7,511 nt of DNA from Deltaproteobacteria bacterium (GCA_007128675.1 SKWY01000488.1:1-7511), one strand, 5' to 3'; counted from the stretch's first letter, positions 1 to 6,391 are shown. Numbers and translations are program-made. The notes: generated by a model not told the origin, from the letters alone.

Positions 1-826
1 GCAAATTCCTTGGCAGCCGATCTTCACCGATCGTCCTTCGCGGACATTCGCCGGGACGCTGCAATGCCTCCTCGCCCGAGATGGAGACGGGATCGAAGAG
101 GATGTGGCGCTCATCCAGGATCTCGACCCATGCCTTGTCCCCTTCGGGAAGAGCACAGATCTGTTCGACCCGATCGGTCAGCCGATGCCTGCCAAGCTCC
201 TCGCCGGTACCAAGGTCCAAGATCCGAAGCACGTTGCCGCCATCGGAGACCACGACGCGGTCATTGAGGGCCTCGAACTTAATCGCTCGATAGGCATCGG
301 AATAGGTGCCGAGGTTGGGGGTCCGCCAGCGCTCCTCCAGCGTCGCCGAATCGAAGACTCGTATGGAGAGCTGTCCGTCATCGTTGAAATCGCGAACTCG
401 CCCAAGGAAGTGCTCCTTGCCGTCTATCTCCACGATGGCCGGAGCGCCGCCGACGCGGTCCCAGCCCAAACGCTCGCCCCTCTGCGCCAGTATCGAGCGG
501 TGCTGGCTGCCCGGAGACGACAACTGTCCATCGGACCCCCGACTGACGAATAGAAGGGCACCTCCGGCACCCACCAAGATCAACACCGCCATCAGCACCA
601 ATAGGGAGCCACCGCCACCGCTCGAGACTTCTTCTAACTCCACGCTTTCGACACTCGAATCCGCATCCGCATCGGCCTCATTGCTCTTGTTCGTCTCTGG
701 TGGCGAAGCAGTTTCGAGCCGGAAGCTATGTCCGCAGTAGGTGCAAGAATAGATACCGTCCTCGCACTTGGAAGGAATCTTGGCTCCACATTTGTCACAA
801 GTGAGCGAGAGCGGGACGCGGCGCAT
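1..826 (-). CDS. Zinc-ribbon, single-TM, beta-propeller-like membrane protein (C-terminus cut off)
   Basis: Open from an ATG at 826 to the window edge: 275 codons, no stop, so the C-terminus lies outside. The start is supported by a good AGGAG ribosome binding site 7 nt upstream. Residues 10-31 form a zinc ribbon (C10-x2-C13 and C28-x2-C31, with an extra C21). Residues 40-69 are an acidic, low-complexity linker containing ADADAD. Residues about 73-95 are a hydrophobic transmembrane helix preceded by GGGG. From about residue 125 the sequence has the short beta-strand/turn rhythm of a PQQ- or WD40-like propeller (for example RVVVSDGGNVLRILDLGTGE). Predicted topology is a cytoplasmic zinc ribbon with an outer propeller, which is an inference from charge and composition. 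The true molecular function is unknown. Similar zinc-ribbon/TM/propeller layouts occur in Deltaproteobacteria. It could be a sensor or an envelope scaffold. The gene is real with high confidence; the propeller call is moderate. Confidence 0.85.
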   Translation of the reverse strand, partial: MRRVPLSLTCDKCGAKIPSKCEDGIYSCTYCGHSFRLETASPPETNKSNEADADADSSVESVELEEVSSGGGGSLLVLMAVLILVGAGGALLFVSRGSDGQLSSPGSQHRSILAQRGERLGWDRVGGAPAIVEIDGKEHFLGRVRDFNDDGQLSIRVFDSATLEERWRTPNLGTYSDAYRAIKFEALNDRVVVSDGGNVLRILDLGTGEELGRHRLTDRVEQICALPEGDKAWVEILDERHILFDPVSISGEEALQRPGECPRRTIGEDRLPRNL

Positions 827-979
827 GTTTCCTCTCCTTATTCAGCTCCTGACTCCGGTTGATACTCCGAACCAATCCCGATGTTCTGATGAATGCTTCC
901 GCAGTTGACCACCGAAATCATCCCCAATAGACCACGGGCTCGCTCGAAGGAGTAAGGACATCGCAAGAAGGCTCCGCGG
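827..979 (-). other. Intergenic gap between the RCC1-like lipoprotein gene and the zinc-ribbon gene
   Basis: A 153-bp gap between two genes on the minus strand. I see no convincing hairpin plus T-tract terminator and no clear -35/-10 pair or -24/-12 site with correct spacing. Apart from the ribosome binding site at its left end, it contains a 39-codon minus-strand frame (842-961) that I do not trust as a gene. The three minus-strand genes may therefore form one transcript, but the gap is long enough to hold a separate promoter that I cannot recognise. Confidence 0.5.
831..838 (-). promoter_or_regulatory. Ribosome binding site of the zinc-ribbon protein gene
   Basis: Read on the minus strand the bases are AGGAGAGG. 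The AGGAG core ends 7 nt before the ATG at 826, an optimal spacing. It is the strongest Shine-Dalgarno site in the window and fixes the start of this gene. Confidence 0.75.
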
Positions 980-3238
980 TCAATAGAGATTTCGGGCTTG
1001 ATTGCCCCAGCACATCTCTATGCCGTCAGCCTCGCGAATACCGCAGGTGTAATCGGCACCGGCGCTTATGCTCTTGAAGGCAACGCCGGCCGGTGGAGTG
1101 GATTGGCCATATAGATCTCCCCCCCAACACCGCGCGTCGCCATCCTCGCGAAGGCCACAAACGTGACCATTGCCTGCGCTAATGCTCACGAAGACTGCTC
1201 CGATTGGCGGTTCATATGGGCTCCCAAAAGGGCTGGTCCCCCAACACCGCGTTTCACCGTCCTCGCGAATACCACAAGTGTGGCTGCCGCCCGCACTGAT
1301 GCTTTCGAAGACCATCTCAAGCGGAGGGGAGGATTGACCGGTTTCGTCGTCTCCCCAGCACACCGCAATCCCATCGTTGGAAATACCGCAGGTGTGCCTA
1401 CCACCGGCGCTCACTCTTTCGAAGTCTACTCCGGTCGGTGGATCGGACTCACCGTGCTCGTTGGACCCCCAGCACTCCGCGCCTCCGTCCTCGCGAATTG
1501 CGCACGTGTGACTGCCGCCCGCGCCTATGCTTCGGAGTACTAAGCCGGTCGGCGGATGCGTTTCGCCGTGACTATCATAGCCCCAACACAGCACCTCACC
1601 GTCGTCGTCAAGGCCACAGGCGTGGTTGCCGCCCGCGCTCATGACGCGAAAGGCCACTCCAGTCGGGGGCCTATTATAGCCGTAATCGCTGCGCCCCCAG
1701 CACTCTATCTCCCCATCCTCGCGTATGCCGCAGGTGTGCTCGTTGCCCGCGCTGATACTCTCGAACGTTCGCCCGGTCGGCGGACTGGCTCGCCCGTGGT
1801 AGTCATTTCCCCAACACACCGCTTTGCCATCTTCGAGGATGCCGCAGGTGTGGACAGTGCCCGCGCTTATGGTTTCGACTATTATCCCAGGTGGTGGATC
1901 GGCGCAGCCGTCATTGTTACGGCCCCAGCACAGCACCTCACCGTCATCGCGCACTCCGCAGGTGTGCGCCTCCCCAACGCTCACGCTCTGGAAAGCCACA
2001 TCGGGCGGCGGAGTGGCCTGGCCATCGTATCCCCATCCCCAACACAGCGCCTCACCACCCTCGCGGATACCACAGGTGTGCCTATGGCCCGCGCTGATAT
2101 GCTCGAAGGGTTCCCCCGCCGGCGGAGTCGATTGGCCGTAACTGTTTGTTCCCCAACATTCCGCCTCTCCATCATCGCGAATACCGCATGTGTGCCTTAC
2201 GCCCGCGCTTATCGCTTCGAAGAGAACTCCCTCCGGTGGAGTGGCTTGGCCAGCCGAGTTGTCTCCCCAGCACTCTAGTCCTTGATCATCGCGAATTCCG
2301 CAAGTGTGGCTCCCGCCCGCGCTTACCTTATCGAAGACGATCCCAGCTGGGGGAACGGATTGCTCTCTATGGTTACTGCCCCAGCACTTCACTTCTCCAT
2401 CGAGGAGTAAGCCGCAAGTGTGGTCACCGCCGGCGCTTACGCTCGAGAAGGACAGTCCAGCGGGCGGAGTAGACTGACCGTAGCTGTCGTTTCCCCAGCA
2501 CTGCGCCTCTCGATCCTCACGAATGCCACAAGTATGCTCGTCACCCGCGCTTATCCCTACCATTCTTACTTCGACATCGTCTGAGCCCGGTGTCGCGGAG
2601 CACATATTCTCCGAGCAGTAAGGCGAGCAGCATTCCGAGGGGTGCGTGCATTGAGCGCCGTCTTGCAAGCATTCGTCATTGGAGGGAGTCGCCGAGCAAA
2701 CCCCGTCGTTGCAGTAGGACGAGCAGCATTCCGTAGGACTTGCACAGTCTCGACCGTTCTCGAAACAAGGCACATCGGTAGGTGCGCAAATATTGTCGAC
2801 GCAAAAGTCTCCGCAGCATTCGGATGCATCGGCACACTGCTCTCCGTGAGCCAAGCACTCCGGTTCGTCGGGCATTTCGGAGCAATGCCCGTCGCTACAG
2901 AAGAGAGAGCAGCACTCTTCGGATCCGGAACACTGCTCGCCATTTGGAATACAAGCTTCATCGGCCGGCACGCAGAAACCATCGACGCATGTAACAGAGC
3001 AGCAGTCGTTCGCTGATTGGCACTCATCTCCATCAGCCACACAGGTGCTTCCACCAGAGTCTCTGTCGCAACCGGCGCCTAGTAGAGGCGCGGATAGAAA
3101 GAGCAAGATGGCGGCCGGTAAAGCGAAACCCCTAGAAGCGGTGAATGCAAGCTCTTTGCGGGCTGGAAACAAATCGGTTGAAGCTCGCCTCTTGATGACG
3201 AAGGAGGAGAGCAGATCAAAGGGGCTAGTATGATTCAT
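980..3238 (-). CDS. Predicted lipoprotein with five knottin-like modules and 14 RCC1-like repeats
   Basis: 752 residues. An N-terminal basic stretch (VIKRR at 14-18, further basic residues to 36) leads into a hydrophobic core at about 37-55 ending in LLGAGC. C57 is a plausible lipid-attachment cysteine, but the lipobox is imperfect (G at -3), so ordinary secretion is an alternative. Residues 66-213 hold five six-cysteine modules. Residues 226-752 hold fourteen RCC1-like repeats with the recurring pattern SAG..HTCGIR.DGE..CWG....G...PP.G. There are 60 cysteines in all, which points to an oxidising location outside the cytoplasm. RCC1-type repeats fold as beta-propellers that usually bind partner molecules, so an adhesive or recognition role at the cell surface is the best inference; no catalytic motif is visible. 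The start is uncertain: the ATG at 3238 has only a weak ribosome binding site and gives a long n-region. It lies 12 bp after the stop of the sigma-54 activator gene, implying co-transcription. The combination resembles cysteine-rich RCC1 proteins of Myxococcota. Confidence 0.9.
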   Translation of the reverse strand: MNHTSPFDLLSSFVIKRRASTDLFPARKELAFTASRGFALPAAILLFLSAPLLGAGCDRDSGGSTCVADGDECQSANDCCSVTCVDGFCVPADEACIPNGEQCSGSEECCSLFCSDGHCSEMPDEPECLAHGEQCADASECCGDFCVDNICAPTDVPCFENGRDCASPTECCSSYCNDGVCSATPSNDECLQDGAQCTHPSECCSPYCSENMCSATPGSDDVEVRMVGISAGDEHTCGIREDREAQCWGNDSYGQSTPPAGLSFSSVSAGGDHTCGLLLDGEVKCWGSNHREQSVPPAGIVFDKVSAGGSHTCGIRDDQGLECWGDNSAGQATPPEGVLFEAISAGVRHTCGIRDDGEAECWGTNSYGQSTPPAGEPFEHISAGHRHTCGIREGGEALCWGWGYDGQATPPPDVAFQSVSVGEAHTCGVRDDGEVLCWGRNNDGCADPPPGIIVETISAGTVHTCGILEDGKAVCWGNDYHGRASPPTGRTFESISAGNEHTCGIREDGEIECWGRSDYGYNRPPTGVAFRVMSAGGNHACGLDDDGEVLCWGYDSHGETHPPTGLVLRSIGAGGSHTCAIREDGGAECWGSNEHGESDPPTGVDFERVSAGGRHTCGISNDGIAVCWGDDETGQSSPPLEMVFESISAGGSHTCGIREDGETRCWGTSPFGSPYEPPIGAVFVSISAGNGHVCGLREDGDARCWGGDLYGQSTPPAGVAFKSISAGADYTCGIREADGIEMCWGNQARNLY
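983..2563 (-). repeat. Fourteen RCC1-like repeats (about 114 bp each)
   Basis: Protein residues 226-752. Repeats 1-11 and 13 are 38 residues (114 bp), repeat 12 is 39, and the last is cut short at 32. Every copy keeps two cysteines, at repeat positions 12 and 22 in the standard copies (HTCG and CWG contexts), suggesting one disulfide per repeat. Repeat 6 has an additional cysteine (residue 445) where most copies have Q or another polar residue. The unit is shorter than the 50-70-residue blades of eukaryotic RCC1 and matches the compact bacterial type. Fourteen copies would suit two seven-bladed propellers. Confidence 0.9.
2600..3043 (-). repeat. Five tandem six-cysteine (knottin-like) modules
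   Basis: Protein residues 66-213 of the lipoprotein. Each module spans 24 residues with identical spacing C-x6-C-x5-C-C-x3-C-x4-C, starting at C66, C96, C128, C158 and C190. The modules repeat at alternating 30- and 32-residue intervals, separated by short acidic or proline-containing linkers. A frequent form is C...G..C....ECCS..C..G.C. The adjacent double cysteine and loop lengths are those of inhibitor-cystine-knot peptides such as omega-conotoxins. The spacing is read directly from the sequence; the knotted fold is an inference. Confidence 0.85.
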
Positions 3239-3250
3239 GGATTCCGACTT

Positions 3251-4918
3251 TCACTGGCTTGATGAAAATTGCTTCCTGCGGGCCGACAGTGTTGCCGGCC
3301 AGGCACGAACCTCGCTTCGCCCACAAGCAGGGATCGCTCGTGAGCCCTCGCCTTCCCGAAAGGCCGTCCACTCTATGCCAAGCTTACGCATGCGGGCCCG
3401 AAGAGTGTGTGGGTTGATTCTCAAAATCCTTGCGGCTCCATTTGGTCCTTCGATTCTGCCGCTGGTCGCCATGAGTGCACGCTCAATATGGGCACGCATG
3501 GCCACATCCAGCGGCTCGATTCTCGGGATTGCTATTTCTCCGTCTCCAGAAGAGGTATCTCTATGCGCGGATTGCTCGGTCGAGGTACCCAGGGATTCGG
3601 CGACAGCCAATCGCTCACCGTCGCCAAGAATCGCCGCTCTGTCGATGACCGACGCAAGCTCCCGTATGTTTCCCGGCCAGGAGTATTCTGCAAGCAGCTT
3701 CAGATCTTGTGGAGTAGGCGCACAGTAACGAAGCCCGAACCGCCGGGCAGCTCGCTCGGCGAAATGGCTAGCCAAGACCGGAAGATCACCTTTGCGGTCC
3801 CGCAACGGGGGGAGAAGAATGGGGAAGCTAAAGATCCGATACCAAAGATCCTCTCGAAAGCGACCGGCTTGTACCCTTGCGGGAAGATCCCGATGAGTGG
3901 CCGCAACGATTCGCACATCCACCTTGATTGATCTCTCGCCGCCGACTCGCTCCAGGCTACCCTCCTGAAGCACTCGTAGAAGCCGGACTTGAGCGGCCAA
4001 GGGCAACTCTGCGACCTCGTCCAGGAGCAACGTGCCATCGTTGGCTCTCTCGAACCAGCCCCTGACCGTGCTCGTGGCCCCCGTAAAAGCACCCCGCTCA
4101 TGGCCAAAGAGCTGCGAGTCGACAAGCTCGCTGGGAATCGCCCCGCAGTTCACTCGGATGAAGGGGCCACCGGCCCGTGGTGAACGGCTGTGGATGGCAC
4201 GGGCGATTAGCTCCTTCCCGGAACCGGTCTCCCCGAGTAGCAGAACCGGCATGTCGCAGCCAGCTATCAAGTCCACCCGGGACATGACCGCACAGAGACC
4301 ACCTGAGATGCCGATTATCGTTTCAGCAAGCTCCTCTCGACCAAGCTTGGTCAAAGCGGTCCTCTTGTCCGCCTCCGCTGCACGTTGCCGGGTCTCGAGT
4401 TCGACAATCCTTTTGTTGTTTGCGAGCAGCACGGCGAAAGGCTCTGCGAGAGCACCTAGTAGTTCGAGATGGGGCGAACCTCGACGCATCGAATTCACGG
4501 GTCGAATAAGGAGGGCTGCGGCAATCTCTTGTTCGCCCACAACCGGAAAGGCGAACCAATTAGAGTCTACCGGCCCACCTAACAATGCGGAAATCAGTCC
4601 GGCACCGGCTTCATCGTTGCTGTTCGAGATTGCGTTCGCTTTTATCCAAGAGCGAAATAGCCGCTGGCCCCGCCGAGCCATTGGTGAATGTCGAGTAACC
4701 GGCGCCTTTACCCCGGTGCGGCCCCATTCGCCTCTCGTGAGTACACTCCCGCTTCTCGAGTCGACCTCGCACAGTCGAACCATCTCTAGGGGGACCCGCA
4801 GTGACACGATACCGGCTATACGATCCAAAGCCGGCTTGATTGCCGTGGAACGAGAAGCCACCTTCCAGACCTCGAGGGCCGTCTCCTGAAGCATTTGATC
4901 CGAGACCATTGCCGGCAC
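3251..4918 (-). CDS. GAF-domain sigma-54-dependent transcriptional activator, Fis-type HTH
   Basis: 555 residues from a GTG at 4918; an ATG three codons later (4909) is an equally possible start, and neither has a strong ribosome binding site. Residues about 14-168 look like a GAF sensor domain, followed by a charged helix (about 168-198) linking to the AAA+ domain. In the AAA+ domain are the Walker A motif GETGSGKE (229-236), the sigma-54 contact loop GAFTGA (276-281), Walker B LLLDE (297-301), the sensor region VAATHRD (338-344), arginine-finger region FREDLWYR (354-361, R355 and R361) and the sensor II motif WPGNIREL (414-421). A Fis-type helix-turn-helix covers about 486-514, followed by a 40-residue tail. 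All ATPase and sigma-54 contact residues are present, so it should be an active bacterial enhancer-binding protein. There is no phospho-receiver domain, so the GAF domain probably takes the signal, of unknown nature. Targets are unknown: candidates are its own operon with the RCC1-like lipoprotein and the divergent sulfate operon. Confidence 0.95.
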   Translation of the reverse strand: MPAMVSDQMLQETALEVWKVASRSTAIKPALDRIAGIVSLRVPLEMVRLCEVDSRSGSVLTRGEWGRTGVKAPVTRHSPMARRGQRLFRSWIKANAISNSNDEAGAGLISALLGGPVDSNWFAFPVVGEQEIAAALLIRPVNSMRRGSPHLELLGALAEPFAVLLANNKRIVELETRQRAAEADKRTALTKLGREELAETIIGISGGLCAVMSRVDLIAGCDMPVLLLGETGSGKELIARAIHSRSPRAGGPFIRVNCGAIPSELVDSQLFGHERGAFTGATSTVRGWFERANDGTLLLDEVAELPLAAQVRLLRVLQEGSLERVGGERSIKVDVRIVAATHRDLPARVQAGRFREDLWYRIFSFPILLPPLRDRKGDLPVLASHFAERAARRFGLRYCAPTPQDLKLLAEYSWPGNIRELASVIDRAAILGDGERLAVAESLGTSTEQSAHRDTSSGDGEIAIPRIEPLDVAMRAHIERALMATSGRIEGPNGAARILRINPHTLRARMRKLGIEWTAFREGEGSRAIPACGRSEVRAWPATLSARRKQFSSSQ

Positions 4919-5031
4919 ATATCACAGCCCGCCAGCATATAAAAAGGTCTGGACCATCATATTTCCTGGCCCAGGCAGCTGCCCTCTCGGTCGTCCCCAA
5001 CAAATCCAGACATTTGGACCACAAAGCGGGA

Positions 5032-5047
5032 CGGACCGAACCATGCA
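5032..5047 (+). promoter_or_regulatory. Weak sigma-54 (-24/-12)-like site facing sbp
   Basis: CGGACCGAACCATGCA has the required GG-N10-GC spacing and matches 8 of 12 defined positions of the consensus TGGCACG-N4-TTGCW. It lies about 165 bp upstream of the sbp start. Matches of this quality arise by chance in GC-rich DNA, so it rests mainly on the neighbouring sigma-54 activator gene. Confidence 0.2.
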
Positions 5048-5101
5048 AGTGGAATGTACGCCTCCGGTAAGCAGTCGGTCCGCACCAATGGTCGGGCCGG
5101 C

Positions 5102-5117
5102 TGCAAGCCGGAGGCCC
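5102..5117 (-). promoter_or_regulatory. Weak sigma-54 (-24/-12)-like site facing the activator gene
   Basis: Read on the minus strand, GGGCCTCCGGCTTGCA has GG-N10-GC spacing with an intact TTGCA at -12 and GGC at -24, 8 of 12 defined positions. It lies about 185 bp upstream of the activator GTG, which would allow autoregulation. It overlaps the hairpin arm at 5106-5117, so the match may simply reflect that palindrome. Confidence 0.2.
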
Positions 5118-5214
5118 ATCCCGCTTGTCCGAGTCTGGCGGGCACCTGCCTCATCCAAACATCCCCAACCTCTGGGCGCCGCTGAAGCTGGCTGAAGAGG
5201 GTGAAGAAATATCC

Positions 5215-6315
5215 GTGCGAAACAATGGAAATAGGAGGCCGAGCTGCGCATGCGCGCTCCTTCTGGCTTGTTTGGCGATGTCATGCGCAAACGATGCCTG
5301 CGCGCCATATGGGCCTCGGGCTGGCGATTCGATCACCATCCTGAACGCATCGTACGATCCTACCCGGGAACTCTATCGCGAAGTGAACGCAGCCTTTAGG
5401 GAGCATTGGCTCGAGCGAACCGGGCAGACGGTACATGTACAGCAGTCGCACGGCGGTTCCGGAAGTCAGTCGAGAGCCGTCATCGATGGCCTGGATGCCG
5501 ATGTGGTGACCCTTGCCCTCGCATACGACATAGACGCCATCGCCACACATTCAGGATTGCTCCCAAAGGATTGGCGAGAACGACTACCCCATGGCAGCGC
5601 ACCCTACACATCCACCTTGGCATTCCTCGTGCGAAGCGGGAACCCGAAGAACATCCGCACGTGGAGCGATCTTGCACGGGAGGACGTCTCGGTCATAACG
5701 CCTAATCCCAAGACCTCCGGAGTCGCCCGTTGGAACTATCTTGCGATGTGGGGCTACGCCCTTCGCCACTTCTTGGGCGAGGACTTCACTCAAAAACTCG
5801 GCGATCCCAAGCACGCCGAGGCAGTGAGCCGAGCACAAAGAGAGGCCAGCAGCTTCGTCGCGTCGGTCTATCGAAACGTCCCTGTGCTCGATCGTGCAGC
5901 ACGAGGTGCCACCAGCACCTTCGTTCACCGGCGAATTGGTGATGTTCTGATTAATTGGGAGAACGAGATACTCCTGGGAGTCAAGGAGTTCGAAGGGGCG
6001 GAGATGGAAATCATCGTGCCCGATTTCAGTATCCGTGCTGAACCGGTCGTGGCGCTAATCGACCGCAACGTGGACCGCCGAGGAACACGAGAGGCGGCAA
6101 CTGCATACCTGGAGTTCCTCTACTCCGATCCAGCCCAAGAGATCGCCGCCCAAAACTACTACCGGCCCATAGACCGGGAGGCCTTGGCTCGCCACTCCGA
6201 GGTCTTCGAGAATATTGAACTCTTCTCTGTAGATGAAGTGTTTGGGGGCTGGCAAAACGCTCACGGAGACCACTTCGCCGATGGCGCCAGCTTCGATCGA
6301 ATCTACAACCCGTGA
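5215..6315 (+). CDS. sbp: Sulfate/thiosulfate ABC transporter, periplasmic sulfate-binding protein
   Basis: 366 residues from a GTG at 5215; upstream in-frame TTG (5125) would add 30 residues that lack signal-peptide character. A purine-rich stretch (AGAGGG at 5196-5201) upstream is a weak ribosome binding site. Residues 1-10 are basic, and about 11-25 are hydrophobic and cysteine-rich. LLAC (16-19) is a possible lipobox; cleavage near ACA (28-30) by signal peptidase I is the alternative. The mature part follows the Sbp family closely: NASYDPTREL (44-53), QSHGGSGSQ (77-85), then ADVVTLALAYD, SAPYTST, VSVITPNPK, ARWNYLA, IGDVLINWENE, and near the C-terminus NYYRP and DEVFGGW followed by DHFADG. 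These segments line the sulfate site in the family. It captures sulfate (possibly thiosulfate) in the periplasm and delivers it to the CysT/CysW permease. The first gene of the operon, 76 bp ahead of cysT. Confidence 0.96.
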   Translation: MRNNGNRRPSCACALLLACLAMSCANDACAPYGPRAGDSITILNASYDPTRELYREVNAAFREHWLERTGQTVHVQQSHGGSGSQSRAVIDGLDADVVTLALAYDIDAIATHSGLLPKDWRERLPHGSAPYTSTLAFLVRSGNPKNIRTWSDLAREDVSVITPNPKTSGVARWNYLAMWGYALRHFLGEDFTQKLGDPKHAEAVSRAQREASSFVASVYRNVPVLDRAARGATSTFVHRRIGDVLINWENEILLGVKEFEGAEMEIIVPDFSIRAEPVVALIDRNVDRRGTREAATAYLEFLYSDPAQEIAAQNYYRPIDREALARHSEVFENIELFSVDEVFGGWQNAHGDHFADGASFDRIYNP

Positions 6316-6391
6316 CAGTGCATTCCCATCTTCGTCTTGCACCCAGGCAACGATCCTCAGAGGGGCGTCAGGCTCCTTGAACCCGAATCGA

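Larger units (their letters stand above)
5032..5117. repeat. Overlapping inverted repeats, possible structured leader
   Basis: Three self-complementary sets are seen. CGGACCGA (5032-5039) pairs perfectly with TCGGTCCG (5075-5082). CCTCCGG (5061-5067) pairs with CCGGAGG (5108-5114). GGGCCGGCT (5094-5102) pairs with the AGCC at 5106-5109 plus GGCCC at 5113-5117 around a GCA loop and a three-base bulge. The first two interlock as a pseudoknot would, and the last two exclude each other. This could be a regulatory RNA leader of sbp, a leader of the activator gene read on the other strand, or protein-binding palindromes. It matches no riboswitch class that I recognise. Confidence 0.35.
4919..5214. 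promoter_or_regulatory. Divergent control region between the activator gene and sbp
   Basis: A 296-bp gap between divergent genes that must hold promoters for both directions. On the minus strand, TATGAT at 4961-4956 is a -10-like hexamer 37 nt before the activator GTG, but no good -35 sits at 17 bp. An AT-rich stretch lies at 4936-4946. On the plus strand, TTGTCC at 5125-5130 is a -35-like hexamer without a good -10 partner. Between 5032 and 5117 lie several inverted repeats and two weak -24/-12-like sites, listed separately. No Rho-independent terminator is visible. The divergent layout is clear; individual promoter sites are tentative. Confidence 0.6.

Noticed and set aside
104..740. Overlapping plus-strand open frames of 144-149 codons
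   Set aside because: They lie antisense to the zinc-ribbon protein gene, which has a strong ribosome binding site and recognisable structure.
842..961. 39-codon minus-strand frame filling the gap before the zinc-ribbon gene
   Set aside because: It has an ATG and ends just before the next ribosome binding site, but has only a distant GGAG upstream and no similarity or composition that supports coding. Possible but unsupported.
1556..2278. 240-codon open frame on the plus strand
   Set aside because: It is the antisense of the RCC1-like repeats. Its apparent repeats (such as AARA and VVVISPTHR-like phrases) simply mirror the 114-bp unit of the minus-strand gene, and it has no recognisable domain.
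983..2563. Regular 114-bp repetition considered as a CRISPR or satellite array
   Set aside because: The period keeps the reading frame, copies diverge at the DNA level while protein residues are conserved, and there are no unique spacers. These are protein repeats.
4032..4889. 285-codon open frame on the plus strand
   Set aside because: It is opposite the AAA+ and GAF coding sequence of the sigma-54 activator, whose motifs are intact. It is serine/arginine/proline-rich as antisense frames are, with no domain.
5094..5117. Strong hairpin considered as a Rho-independent terminator
   Set aside because: Neither strand has a run of T after the stem, and it lies between divergent genes where no transcript is expected to end.
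6233..6391. Upstream extension of cysT overlapping the end of sbp
   Set aside because: The frame is open, but the extra 53 residues do not look like CysT, which normally begins shortly before the LPGF segment; the ATG at 6392 gives the usual length.
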